This document shows, piece after piece, positions 28,429-37,709 of a DNA stretch of 64,000 bases. Source of the stretch: Rhodobacteraceae bacterium bin131 (GTDB lineage: Bacteria > Pseudomonadota > Alphaproteobacteria > Rhodobacterales > Rhodobacteraceae). Under the pieces are notes generated by a model. It made no database searches. It saw only the letters and a list, made by a program, of their open reading frames with translations, and was not told where the DNA came from. Made by a program: the position numbers and the translations under genes. Each line of letters starts with the position of its first letter. The stretch's first letter is position 1. The stretch covers positions 31,428 to 95,427 of the forward strand of contig MPNP01000004.1 of assembly GCA_002239085.1 (NCBI GenBank). Reading direction: 5' to 3'.

Positions 28429-28459
28429 ATTTTGCATACGATTGCAAAATACTATTATA
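28429..28459 (-). promoter_or_regulatory. Promoter -10 and LacI-type operator of the catabolic operon
   Basis: A 22-bp dyad (ATTTTGCA at 28429-28436, TGCAAAAT at 28443-28450) is centred on C39-G40, the CpG centre typical of LacI-family sites. On the minus strand a TATAAT box at 28459-28454 ends three bases upstream, so the dyad covers the expected start of transcription, a classical repression position. No strong -35 is evident (TTGATA is spaced only 14 bp). The LacI protein encoded at 20577-21596 is the obvious ligand. Confidence 0.7.
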
Positions 28460-29473
28460 ACTTTCCAAGCAATTATCAAGGAATAATTTTCAACTGTACC
28501 CTTAAATTACTGAGCTTATATTGTGTCTTCCCGTAAATACAAAAAGAATGCATAAACCCCATGCAATACAGGGTTTTGATTTGTTACCATCGCTCACAAG
28601 ATTAGTTAAAAATTGTTTTATGCCATAAAAAGTCCCTTTTGGACGCCAATGCAACAGTTCTTTGAGTGACGAACATGAGGCAAACGGCTCCTTTACAACA
28701 TACATGGTGATAAGGTGATTGAGACCATTATGTTGGACTATAAATTTCGTGCTGATATTATGGCTTGGCTCAAGGGTCTTCAACATCTGTATACCCATAC
28801 GTCTGTGCGGGAGCGCCTGACCAGCAGGATAAACATTTGTTAATTTTCTCTTTGGTATATACAATATAATGAAATCAGTTGGAATTCATGCGTAAGGAAA
28901 ATTTTCATGAAGACGGCCTTGATATGATGGTTCCTGTTTCCTAGAGAAAAACCACCCAACCCGCATCACTATACTCACATTTCAAACCCTGAAGATAACC
29001 ATTCCGCCGGTAGGAAGAAACAATCGCCAATGCTGACCCGCTGGATTTCGGCATTTTGTTGAGTGAATAGATATAGATATCCCGTAGATAGAGCGTCAAT
29101 CAGGATGATAGGGTAGAGTCAATCCGTGTGGGTTGTGGAAACTTCAATCAAGGAAGAGCAAGAGGTAATTCTTACCACGGTTATGAATGAGGTTAACGCC
29201 AAAGCGACTGGGCAAAAGCAGACCAGAACAAAACTGGGACATTGCTTCTTCGCGCTCTACTCAATCAGTTGCTGGTCTAATTGAGTTGGGTCAAGTTGTC
29301 TTCTTGGTGGCAATCTTATCCAATTTTTCAAAGCCACGTTTATTGGGCTAGGGCTTGCGGAAGCGAAAAATCATGAAGTGTATCTTTGCCACCCGTTGGT
29401 CCAGCGATTACAATTAACTTTACCCTAATATTTTCTGTAATTTTGCCGCTAGAGCCAAATATAATTTAAGCGG
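28460..29473. other. 1-kb gap without a recognisable gene
   Basis: A 120-aa minus-strand frame at 28502-28864 and short open stretches on the plus strand (for example 28695-28850 and 29125-29280) resemble nothing I recognise and are bounded by stops. They may be remnants of a decayed gene. Promoter elements of the catabolic operon lie at the left edge. Confidence 0.35.
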
Positions 29474-30310
29474 CTATATTCGCCAGTTTAGAAATAAATG
29501 CTCGGCTAAACTGATCAAACCACTGACGCACACACCTAGAACGGATAAAATAACAACACCTGCAAATAACCGTTCAAGATCATAAAGTGAACCCGCTTCA
29601 AGCACATAGGCCCCAACTCCAAATTCTGCCCCTAACATCTCAGCTGCAACCAAGAGGATAATAGCGATTGCTAAGCTGATACGAAGTCCAGATAAAATAC
29701 CTGGTAAGGCACCAGGTAAAACTATCTTCCAAACGATTGAGAGCCAAGTAAGATTAAAACTCTGCCCCATGCGAATGAGGGTGCGGTCCACATTATCAAC
29801 GGCCCCATAGGTGGCGACTACCATCGGAGTAAATGACCCCAAGGCAATCAAAGCATATTTAGAACCTTCGCCGATCCCAAACCAAATAACAAATAGCGGT
29901 AATAATGCGATTTTGGGGATTGGAAAAATAGCTGCAACAACTGGAATGAGCCCGGAACGAACATACGAAAACAAGCCAATGAATACTCCGACACCGATCC
30001 CGAAAAACACCCCAAGAAATGAACCAATGAAAAGTCGGCTCATTGATGGTCCTAAATGTTTAAATAGAAGTTCAGTTCTGTATAGGTCACCAAATGTTTG
30101 TAGAACATCGGAGGGATGAGGCAATGTTAAGGATGAAATCCACCCCATTCGGGTTCCGATCTCCGCTACGGCGATAATGAGTATAAATACAGTGACCCCA
30201 AACCACCGGTATGATTCAGGCTTAAAGCCACCGCCTCGAAAATTAACCGCACTGACGGATTTTTTTTCAGGTTTGGAGTAATTCTGCTTCTGCTGCACGA
30301 GCTTCTTCAC
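29474..30310 (-). CDS. ABC importer permease (SsuC/TauC/NrtB type)
   Basis: A 278-aa inner-membrane protein with a basic hydrophilic N-terminus (about 1-35) and about six helices. The cytoplasmic loop GQSFNLTWLSIVWKIVLPGALPGILSGLRISLA is the conserved motif of the nitrate/sulfonate/taurine permease family. The start at 30310 overlaps the ATPase gene by 44 bp; a later start is possible but no better ATG was seen. Confidence 0.9.
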   Translation of the reverse strand: MKKLVQQKQNYSKPEKKSVSAVNFRGGGFKPESYRWFGVTVFILIIAVAEIGTRMGWISSLTLPHPSDVLQTFGDLYRTELLFKHLGPSMSRLFIGSFLGVFFGIGVGVFIGLFSYVRSGLIPVVAAIFPIPKIALLPLFVIWFGIGEGSKYALIALGSFTPMVVATYGAVDNVDRTLIRMGQSFNLTWLSIVWKIVLPGALPGILSGLRISLAIAIILLVAAEMLGAEFGVGAYVLEAGSLYDLERLFAGVVILSVLGVCVSGLISLAEHLFLNWRI

Positions 30311-31034
30311 TCATCAATTGCCATAATTTTTTTGCGAATACTTCTAAATCAGGATCTCCAAATTCTCGCTCGGAAAGCTTCTTGTTGATAGTAATTATTT
30401 CCCTTATGCGACCGGGATTTCGTGATAAAACGACTACCTGATGCCCCATTCGAACGGCCTCGGTGAGATTATGTGTAACATAAACCGCGGTGAATGAATC
30501 ACGGTCCCAAAGATTAATCAAATCCTCAATGAGGAGTTCATGTGTTTGACTGTCTAAAGCGGATAATGGTTCATCCATTAACATCACTGCTGGATTAACG
30601 GCTAAAGCGCGTGCAATGGCGACTCGTTGCTTCATCCCGCCTGACAGCTGTTTGGGTAATGCATTGGCAAAATCCGATAGTTTGGTACGCCTCAATACGT
30701 CAGCAATGATTTCTTTTGATTGATGCCGATTAATCCTATGATCTTCAAGAACAAGAGACAAATTTCCGGCAACTGTACGCCAAGGAAGAAGAGCAAAATC
30801 TTGAAAAATGTATGTGAGTGGGTTAAGACACCCTTCTGGGGGCTCGCCGATTTTTAAAACAGCTCCTTTTGCCGGCTCCTCAAGTCCCCCGATAAGGCGG
30901 AGTAAAGTTGATTTACCACATCCTGAAGGGCCAATAATACTCGTTATCTTTCCATGCGGAACATCAAGTGAGATATCATCTAATACCTGTAAATCGTCAT
31001 AATTGTGGTGAATATTTTCGAGACGTATATCCAT
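30267..31034 (-). CDS. ABC importer ATPase (SsuB/TauB type)
   Basis: A 255-aa nucleotide-binding protein with Walker A GPSGCGKST, signature LSGGMKQR, Walker B LMDEPLSALD and VTHNLTEA. It lacks a TOBE domain, as usual for this family. It is encoded between the binding-protein gene (171 bp upstream) and the permease gene (overlapping). Confidence 0.9.
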   Translation of the reverse strand: MDIRLENIHHNYDDLQVLDDISLDVPHGKITSIIGPSGCGKSTLLRLIGGLEEPAKGAVLKIGEPPEGCLNPLTYIFQDFALLPWRTVAGNLSLVLEDHRINRHQSKEIIADVLRRTKLSDFANALPKQLSGGMKQRVAIARALAVNPAVMLMDEPLSALDSQTHELLIEDLINLWDRDSFTAVYVTHNLTEAVRMGHQVVVLSRNPGRIREIITINKKLSEREFGDPDLEVFAKKLWQLMSEEARAAEAELLQT

Positions 31035-31205
31035 ACTTGTTTGATTTAATTAGGCCAATTTGTCACAGTTGACTAAAGTGTCTATGTATGCATGGGCAAC
31101 GCCAAGTAAAGGCTATTCATAGAATGTGCTTAATGGTATTGTGAGCTCGTTAGGTAAAATTATTCCTGTTTGATTAAAAAATGGTAAAAACAGCTGGCTT
31201 CGTAC

Positions 31206-32222
31206 TTAGGCATCAATAATTTCAACATAAGAATCATCAACAAGCATGTTGAGCGTAACACCCGGGTCAACCAACCCTTCTGATTGGAACCATTCAAGTT
31301 GGTCACGAACGGAAGCAAGATTGAGAGCAGCTCCTTTACTTAAACGCATAGTTCCGTTAATTATAGAAGGAGCAGCCTTCGCACGCTCACGGTCAGTATA
31401 CACGTACTTGTGAATGATATCTACCATGTCATCAATCCCCTCTTGACCTTCGGACTGATCAATCATTGCCGCAGCGTAGTCGTCAACACCAGTAGTAAAA
31501 GCATTGAGAAAACTACTGGTAAGTAACCGTTCAAATTCAGCGTTATGAGTAGATGTGAATACAACAGTTATCTGATAATCTGGAATATAATCAGAAATAT
31601 TACCAATGATATGAGCATTACCTCCACCCGCAATCGGCAAAGCTATATGGGGAACAATTGAAAAAGCATCAATCTGCCCAGATGTAATTGCACCCACGAG
31701 AGTACCAACTTTTTGTAAAGGAACATAAGACAGCGAAATATTCTCCGCAGCCGCCATTTTTGAGCCTTGATAATGCAAAGACGAGCCAGTTTGTGTGATT
31801 CCGTATCGCATACCATCAAGGTCTTTTGGGGCTTTCACTCCGTTTTGGAATGCTACATCTGAGACCAGATATTTCATTCCTTGCAAGCCAGCCTCTTCTT
31901 TGAGTGCACCTCCGATAATCTTAATTGCACCTTTTTCGGCTAAATTTGCTAAACCCCCAGTAATAGCTGTGACCGCGTAATCAATATCCTTGGATGCGAT
32001 AGCCACAGCCATAGGTTGAGATGCTTGAAAAAAGACAAGTTCTACATCAAGTCCATTATCAGCAAAATATTCCCGTTCCTTGGCAATGAAACTTCCACTA
32101 TGGGACGTAAATCGCAGTGCACCAACCTTGATCTTTTTATTCATTGCTATATTGGGAGTTGCCAACCCCATTGCCGTTGTTGCCCCGATTAATCCGAGGG
32201 TGTGACGCCGTGTTAATTTCAT
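31206..32222 (-). CDS. ABC importer substrate-binding protein (NMT1/SsuA type)
   Basis: A 338-aa periplasmic receptor with a twin-arginine-like signal (MKLTRRHTLGLIGATTAMG). The body resembles NMT1/SsuA/TauA proteins (SGSFIAKEREYFADNGLDVELVFFQASQPMAVAIASKDIDYAVTAITGG). The ATG has a GGGAGG site 6 bases upstream. Ligands in the family range over sulfonates, nitrate, thiamin precursors and aromatic acids; none can be chosen. No sulfonatase or regulator is linked. Confidence 0.88.
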   Translation of the reverse strand: MKLTRRHTLGLIGATTAMGLATPNIAMNKKIKVGALRFTSHSGSFIAKEREYFADNGLDVELVFFQASQPMAVAIASKDIDYAVTAITGGLANLAEKGAIKIIGGALKEEAGLQGMKYLVSDVAFQNGVKAPKDLDGMRYGITQTGSSLHYQGSKMAAAENISLSYVPLQKVGTLVGAITSGQIDAFSIVPHIALPIAGGGNAHIIGNISDYIPDYQITVVFTSTHNAEFERLLTSSFLNAFTTGVDDYAAAMIDQSEGQEGIDDMVDIIHKYVYTDRERAKAAPSIINGTMRLSKGAALNLASVRDQLEWFQSEGLVDPGVTLNMLVDDSYVEIIDA

Positions 32223-32345
32223 TTGTTTCCTCCCTGTAATTAGCGGCCGCGAGATAAGTTGAGATTAGAAAAAAATTTCAATGGTTAAGCAGCTAAAAAA
32301 AACTTATCAAGCAAATGTTAATATCCACAGGGGTCATTATACACT

Positions 32346-32391
32346 AATTTTGATTAGATTTTAAAAATTCTCAACAAATCTAATCAAAATT
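32346..32391. repeat. 16-bp perfect inverted repeat
   Basis: AATTTTGATTAGATTT (32346-32361) and its exact complement (32376-32391) flank a 14-nt spacer. It lies in the 436-bp gap between the NMT1-type receptor gene and the exonuclease gene, about 125 bp upstream of the receptor start. It could be an operator with two half-sites or an AT-rich terminator-like structure; the rest of the gap (32223-32658) shows no gene. Confidence 0.6.
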
Positions 32392-32658
32392 GTTCAAAAT
32401 AAGACGATTTCGGTTTTATGAAAACACTTTGGTTCCAATGAGCAGAAAGCCTCAATGGAGTCGTGAAACTTCTCATTGTTGGATGCCTGGTTATTCAAAT
32501 ACGGTTATGATAATCTGCCTCATTGCGGCAAATTCCTAACTTTAATCAATGCTAATCGGGAGGTTCCAGCGTAGTTGGGTGGATGTCTTTGACTTAGTGC
32601 TTGAAGATAAAGGGACACCATTTGGCGCAACGTTGGTCCATTTTAATGGTGAGGTAAC

Positions 32659-33246
32659 CTAAGTTGGGGACGAAAATGAATTGCTTACCACTTTCTTCAT
32701 CAAGGAAAGAACAGTTTGACAATCACTTAAAGCATTATGTACCCGAGTTTGCTTGACGGCGGCTTGTTCATGCCGTGCTGCATCAGCCAATTTATGCCAC
32801 TTCCAGCCATTACCCCACTGGTTAGGTACTGCCCTGTACCGCGAGTAATCAAGCATAATACATTGCCCATCAAACTTAACAAACTCAACACCTCTTATCT
32901 CACAAGATTGCCTAATGAGTCTTGCATCATATTGTAGATTATAAACCAGCACTATGGATGCTTGACTTGTCAATTGAGAAAATATGTCATTATATTGGTT
33001 CCAAGGTTGAGCCTTGAATTGCTTAAGTTTTGTCTCGGTTAAACCATGAATTTTTGTTGAGTCTTCAGGAATTCTATATTTAGGAAGAACATATTGATCA
33101 AACCTCGTGTGCCCAAGTGTATCAATCATAGACACTTGTATGACTTCCGATTGTTTCGAAAAGCCTGTTGTTTCAGTGTCTAAGATCAACACATCAGAAC
33201 GACCCAATAGGTCTTGCCAGTTCGCAATCAGTTTCTTATCTGTCAT
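32659..33246 (-). CDS. DEDDh 3'-5' exonuclease
   Basis: A 195-aa DnaQ-fold nuclease. The catalytic set is visible: Asp23 and Glu25 (LDTETTGF), Asp107 (VYNLQYDARL), His170 and Asp175 (HNALSDCQT). It lacks the C-terminal extension of DNA polymerase III epsilon and has no neighbouring polymerase gene, so it is better called a stand-alone exonuclease. It is a single gene on its strand, separated by 193 bp from the divergent DMT transporter. Confidence 0.88.
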   Translation of the reverse strand: MTDKKLIANWQDLLGRSDVLILDTETTGFSKQSEVIQVSMIDTLGHTRFDQYVLPKYRIPEDSTKIHGLTETKLKQFKAQPWNQYNDIFSQLTSQASIVLVYNLQYDARLIRQSCEIRGVEFVKFDGQCIMLDYSRYRAVPNQWGNGWKWHKLADAARHEQAAVKQTRVHNALSDCQTVLSLMKKVVSNSFSSPT

Positions 33247-33439
33247 CTATCCTTCGGCCCCATTAAAGTTAATCTGTTTGCCAGACTATAACATTTATTG
33301 ATCAAAAATATAAGAATTTCTCAAAGGCTCTACAAATTATGCCTAAAAAACCCAAAACTGAACCCGCAAATTCAGGCATCATATATTTACTGAGCATACT
33401 TGCCTAAGGGTTGGCTAGAGTCAATTCATTGTCAGATTA

Positions 33440-34327
33440 ATGATAAGGCATAGAGACAGAACACATTATTGGGCCGCGGTGTGGATGCTTGGCGCTGTTT
33501 TGTCTTTTAGCATTATGGCCGTTGCTGGTCGTGAGGTGGCGAGTAGCCTTGCACCCTATGAAATCATGTTTTATCGATCCTTGGTAGGAATCTTCATTGT
33601 TTTATGTTTCAGTGCTTATGGGCAAACTCTGAGAGAAATCAATTTACGCCACATGAAGCTTCATATCCTGCGAAATGTTTTTCATTTTGCCGGTCAAAAT
33701 TTGTGGTTTTATGCTGTGGCTATCATTCCCTTAGCACAAGTGTTTGCCTTGGAATTTTCTTTCCCGATCTGGGTGGCATTAGTCGCCCCGCTCATGCTCG
33801 GAGAAGCGTTAACCCGAATCAGAATTATTGCAGCAATTTGTGGGTTTATTGGGGTATTCATAATCGCTCGACCGGGATTTATCGAAATTAATTCAGGAGT
33901 GATTGCAGCGGCATTATGTGCAATCGGTTTTGCGGGGTCATACATCTACACCAAACTCTTAACTCGAAATGCTTCAATCACTTGTATCATGTTCTGGATA
34001 ACCACCATTCAAGCGATACTTGGTGCGTTGGTATCTCTCATTGCCGGGGGTATAACGGTCCCTCCAGTTGAAGCAATCCATTGGGTTATCGTGATAAGTC
34101 TCGGTGGGCTACTAGCCCATTATTGCATTACGCGGGCTTTAGCACTCGCTCCGGCTATTATTGTCGCCCCCATGGACTTTCTCAGACTTCCTCTCATTGC
34201 CGCCGTAGGGCTACTACTATATAACGAAAGAATAGACCTCTTTGTTGTAACCGGAGCCCTCTTAATTATTGGTGCAAACTACACCAACATATACTGGGAA
34301 AATAAGCAAAGAAACGCTCCACATTGA
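33440..34327 (+). CDS. DMT-family transporter (EamA domains)
   Basis: A 295-aa inner-membrane protein with ten predicted helices and two EamA repeats. The first repeat contains FYRSLVGIFIVLCF and LAQVFALEFSFPIWVAL; the second contains HYCITRALALAPAIIVAPMDFLRLPLIAAVGLLLYNE. Such proteins export or exchange amino acids, nucleobases or drugs; substrate unknown. It is convergent with the TRAP operon, 19 bp between stops. Confidence 0.9.
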   Translation: MIRHRDRTHYWAAVWMLGAVLSFSIMAVAGREVASSLAPYEIMFYRSLVGIFIVLCFSAYGQTLREINLRHMKLHILRNVFHFAGQNLWFYAVAIIPLAQVFALEFSFPIWVALVAPLMLGEALTRIRIIAAICGFIGVFIIARPGFIEINSGVIAAALCAIGFAGSYIYTKLLTRNASITCIMFWITTIQAILGALVSLIAGGITVPPVEAIHWVIVISLGGLLAHYCITRALALAPAIIVAPMDFLRLPLIAAVGLLLYNERIDLFVVTGALLIIGANYTNIYWENKQRNAPH

Positions 34328-34346
34328 AGCTTTAACGGGAATTATC

Positions 34347-36698
34347 TTAAGGGATAAGGTTGGGAACAATCGTGACTATTTGAGGAAAAGCACTCAATAA
34401 AAATAGACCGATTACCTGTATAATTACAAACGGAATAACCCCCTTATAAATATGCCTTGTGGTCACTTCAGGTGGGGCAACACCTCGTAAATAAAATAAA
34501 GCGAAGCCAAATGGAGGAGTTAAGAATGAAGTTTGCAAATTGACCGCAATCATGATGGTAACCCATTTTGGATCTAAGGTGCCCCCGTATATCACAGGCC
34601 CAACAATCGGAATTACAATGTAAATAATCTCAAGGAAATCAAGAACAAAACCAAGAATGAATAGTACCAGCATGACAATGGCAAACACAACCCATTCTCT
34701 ATCAAAACTACGTAAGAACTCCTGAATATAGTGCTCACCGCCAAATGAAATGACGACTAAATTCAATAACTGTGACCCAATTAAGATGGTAAAGACCATC
34801 GAAGTGACTTTTGCCGTTTCCCGAACAACTGGTGTCAAGATCTTGTTTTTTAAGAGTGTCCAACATGCATAGATCAATCCAAGCACGCAAATATGGTACA
34901 TTAATAGGCCAACAACAATCGCAACCCACTCTTCAAAAAGGATAGTCTCTTTCCCTGTCCGTAGATCAAAATTGATCCCGATTAGAAGCATGATCACCAT
35001 GGCAAAGCTAGTAATAATTATTATGCGCCCTGATTTATTCTCCTCTTTTAGTTTGCGGTAAGCAGCTAAGAGGATCGCTCCACCGGCTCCAAGTGCGGCG
35101 GCTGGTGTGGGATTGGTTATCCCTCCAAGGATTGAACCCAATACCGCGACAATCAACACGAGGGGAGGAAAGACCACACGAATTAATTCATTTCGGCCGA
35201 GCACCATAAACGCATTACGGCAACCATAGATGGCTAACACAGAGGGTATAATGAGCCAGATAACGGTCCATCCTGGTGTGGTTGTTGGATTTATGAGCAC
35301 GATGTCAACCAGAACAGCCAGAACCACTCCACCAATACCAATATAAAATGGTCTTGGATCAGAAGTAATTGAAACACCTCGTGCGGTTGTAAGAATTAGT
35401 GTTGATAATAAAAATAACGTTGCGATACCACTTCCAATAATCGGCGCGGCCTTGATTTTGTCTTTGATTGCTTGAGCCAACTCGGATTCTGAAAGCCGTC
35501 GACTCGCTTCAACACCACCTGCTGCTGCAATCGCTTCAGCTTGGGCAACAGCAGCATCCCATCGTTCCTGACCATGCAGATCAATCATTGATTCTTGGCA
35601 TTTTTCTGAGACATTGGTTCGGAGATCAGTCACATTAATGACATCAGTCATGGAATCAACAACAATATTTTGGCTGCCAACAAGACCCACCTGAACTGAA
35701 AGAATTAATCCGCCAATCAAACCCGCAGGGACAAATAGGAACCAGGTCATTGCTGTTCGTTTAGTGATAACCTCCATCCCCGTGCCCTTACCTTGAACCG
35801 GAGGAGCCATTGTTGGATTAATGATAGCATAGCCAAAGGCATAGGCAGCATATAAAAAGGCGAGCATAATACCCGGAAGGATTGCCGCTTGAAAGAGTGT
35901 TCCAACCGAGACAACAGCCGCCTCTCCCAAATAGGTTAAGGCATCTGAGCAACCGGCAACTTGAGCGCGGGTTTCTTGGGCGGTTGAATATAAGTCTCCT
36001 GCTAGAGTTCCTAACAGAACAATAACAATTGATGGGGGTATAATCTGTCCGAGGGTTCCTGAAGCCGATATGACTCCCGTTGCCAACTCCGGAGAATATT
36101 TGTTTCGAAGCATAGTCGGGAGAGACAAAAGCCCCATAGTGACAACCGTTGCCCCAACAATCCCTGTTGAAGCGGCTAAAAAGGCTCCCACTGCAACAAC
36201 CGAAACAGCGAGACCACCTGGAAGAGGTCCAAAAATTCGAGCCATGGTTGTCAGTAAATCATTAGCAATTTTTGATCGCTCCAGTGTGATTCCCATTAAC
36301 ACAAACATCAACACCGCTAAAAGCGTTTCAATCGACTGACCTGCGAGCACTCGCTCGTTCATTCGATTAACAATAAAGCTCAGGTTACGATTGACTGCAT
36401 CCTCCCAGCCATTCACAAATAAAGGATTCAGCAATGTTGGTAAATCCGGGTATCGAAAGCGCGAAATATCATATTGCGAAACACCCGTGTCAATTATTGC
36501 TTTGTATTCTGCACTTGATTTGTCAATCACTTGATGAAGCAGTACACCATTCCCATCAAGGAAAGCTAAAATACCAAACGAAATGACTGCGGAACCACCG
36601 ATGGCAAAGGCCACAGGAAAGCCTGACATGATGGAACCGAAAAGCGTTAAAAAGACAATAATCAGGCCAACTTCAACACCATCGAGTCCAAAAATCAT
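34347..36698 (-). CDS. TRAP transporter large permease (DctM), extended form
   Basis: A 783-aa membrane protein, far longer than the usual roughly 430. The N-terminal DctM core (about 1-270) contains FPVAFAIGGSA, GASTGIVGATVVTMGLLSLPTMLRNKY and SGTLGQIIPPSIVIVLLG. A long middle region (about 330-640) adds a soluble segment with ERWDAAVAQAEAIAAAGG and several extra helices. The C-terminus returns to DctM sequence (VNLQTSFLTPPFGFALFYLRGVAP). It overlaps dctQ by 4 bp. It is the sodium-driven channel of the TRAP system. Confidence 0.88.
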   Translation of the reverse strand: MIFGLDGVEVGLIIVFLTLFGSIMSGFPVAFAIGGSAVISFGILAFLDGNGVLLHQVIDKSSAEYKAIIDTGVSQYDISRFRYPDLPTLLNPLFVNGWEDAVNRNLSFIVNRMNERVLAGQSIETLLAVLMFVLMGITLERSKIANDLLTTMARIFGPLPGGLAVSVVAVGAFLAASTGIVGATVVTMGLLSLPTMLRNKYSPELATGVISASGTLGQIIPPSIVIVLLGTLAGDLYSTAQETRAQVAGCSDALTYLGEAAVVSVGTLFQAAILPGIMLAFLYAAYAFGYAIINPTMAPPVQGKGTGMEVITKRTAMTWFLFVPAGLIGGLILSVQVGLVGSQNIVVDSMTDVINVTDLRTNVSEKCQESMIDLHGQERWDAAVAQAEAIAAAGGVEASRRLSESELAQAIKDKIKAAPIIGSGIATLFLLSTLILTTARGVSITSDPRPFYIGIGGVVLAVLVDIVLINPTTTPGWTVIWLIIPSVLAIYGCRNAFMVLGRNELIRVVFPPLVLIVAVLGSILGGITNPTPAAALGAGGAILLAAYRKLKEENKSGRIIIITSFAMVIMLLIGINFDLRTGKETILFEEWVAIVVGLLMYHICVLGLIYACWTLLKNKILTPVVRETAKVTSMVFTILIGSQLLNLVVISFGGEHYIQEFLRSFDREWVVFAIVMLVLFILGFVLDFLEIIYIVIPIVGPVIYGGTLDPKWVTIMIAVNLQTSFLTPPFGFALFYLRGVAPPEVTTRHIYKGVIPFVIIQVIGLFLLSAFPQIVTIVPNLIP

Positions 36699-37648
36699 CT
36701 GACTTGATCTCCTTCAGATATGGAAATATGGGCATCAGGAATCTCATTTTGCAACTGATCTTTATCCATAAATTTATTGTCTGATTCTTCACCTTCTCGA
36801 AGTTCCAGTAATGACCTGTAAAAGAAAGCAATTGCCTGCAGGAACATCAGCCCGGCAAATAATAATAACAAAACCTTGAATAAAAAATACGCATCAAAGC
36901 CACTTGGTGAGAAGCCGATGGTTTCAACATTCCACTTCATGATACGTGACTTGCGTAAAAGCGCTTCAAGAGTGTCGCTTGCAGATACTTTTGGGGTGAT
37001 TAGGTGCCGCCACATAAAAAACCAAGCATAGAGCCAAATTAATGACATGGAAGGTATCATAAAGAAAAGGGAACCGAGTATATCGATGATTTTCTTTTTT
37101 CGTCTTGCAATACCGGCATAAAATAAATCAACCCGTACATGCCCCCCCTGAATAAAAGTATACGAACAACAGAGGCAGACCACGATCGCATTAAACAGCT
37201 TAAGTTCTTCGGCCCACCATGCTAAATCACGGGAAAAAAGGAGAAATGTCCACTCGGGGATAAGCTCATAGCCTAAAGGAGCACCGGGACCAACTGAAAT
37301 AACAGAAACACGAAATATCCGCTGTAAAAAGACAATGATAATTTGTTGTAAGACCATGGCCAGTCCTGCCCAAGCAGCGACTCGTCCAATATTGTTTGAA
37401 ATATATTCAAGGATTCTGACCGCCCACCACATGACAGAACGACGCCATAGGCCAATACAAGTCAAAATAAAAAATAGTAGGATAACGGCCGAGAAAAACT
37501 CAAATGAACCGCCATAATATATAAACCGCATCATGGCCTGTTTATCAGACCAATCAAGCCACAGCTGCGGATGGGATATAGCATACCCAATGTTATAAAA
37601 TGTTTGACCTACACCACTGACAAAGGCGACAATTAGATCAATCATCAT
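36695..37648 (-). CDS. TRAP transporter small permease (DctQ), extended form
   Basis: A 317-aa membrane protein, longer than the usual roughly 170-200. The C-terminal half has DctQ features (GGHVRVDLFYAGIARRKKKIIDILGSLFFMIP); the N-terminal part adds helices. The hydrophilic tail (ELREGEESDNKFMDKDQLQ) is cytoplasmic. Encoded between the TRAP receptor and the large permease. Confidence 0.85.
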   Translation of the reverse strand: MMIDLIVAFVSGVGQTFYNIGYAISHPQLWLDWSDKQAMMRFIYYGGSFEFFSAVILLFFILTCIGLWRRSVMWWAVRILEYISNNIGRVAAWAGLAMVLQQIIIVFLQRIFRVSVISVGPGAPLGYELIPEWTFLLFSRDLAWWAEELKLFNAIVVCLCCSYTFIQGGHVRVDLFYAGIARRKKKIIDILGSLFFMIPSMSLIWLYAWFFMWRHLITPKVSASDTLEALLRKSRIMKWNVETIGFSPSGFDAYFLFKVLLLLFAGLMFLQAIAFFYRSLLELREGEESDNKFMDKDQLQNEIPDAHISISEGDQVR

Positions 37649-37673
37649 TCACTGGGTCTAAAATTAAAAAGCC

Positions 37674-37694
37674 GCCCCCATAGGGCATGGGGGC
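37674..37694 (-). terminator. Hairpin with T-run after TRAP receptor gene
   Basis: GCCCCCAT (37674-37681) and ATGGGGGC (37687-37694) form an 8-bp stem with a 5-nt loop. On the minus strand it is followed by GGCTTTTT, the look of an intrinsic terminator. It lies between the receptor gene and dctQ, so partial termination would give more receptor than permease. Confidence 0.75.
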
Positions 37695-37709
37695 AGCATT
37701 GAATTAACT

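Noticed and set aside
28502..28864. 120-aa minus-strand frame
   Set aside because: No family resemblance, no ribosome site and no partner; kept only as a note on the gap.
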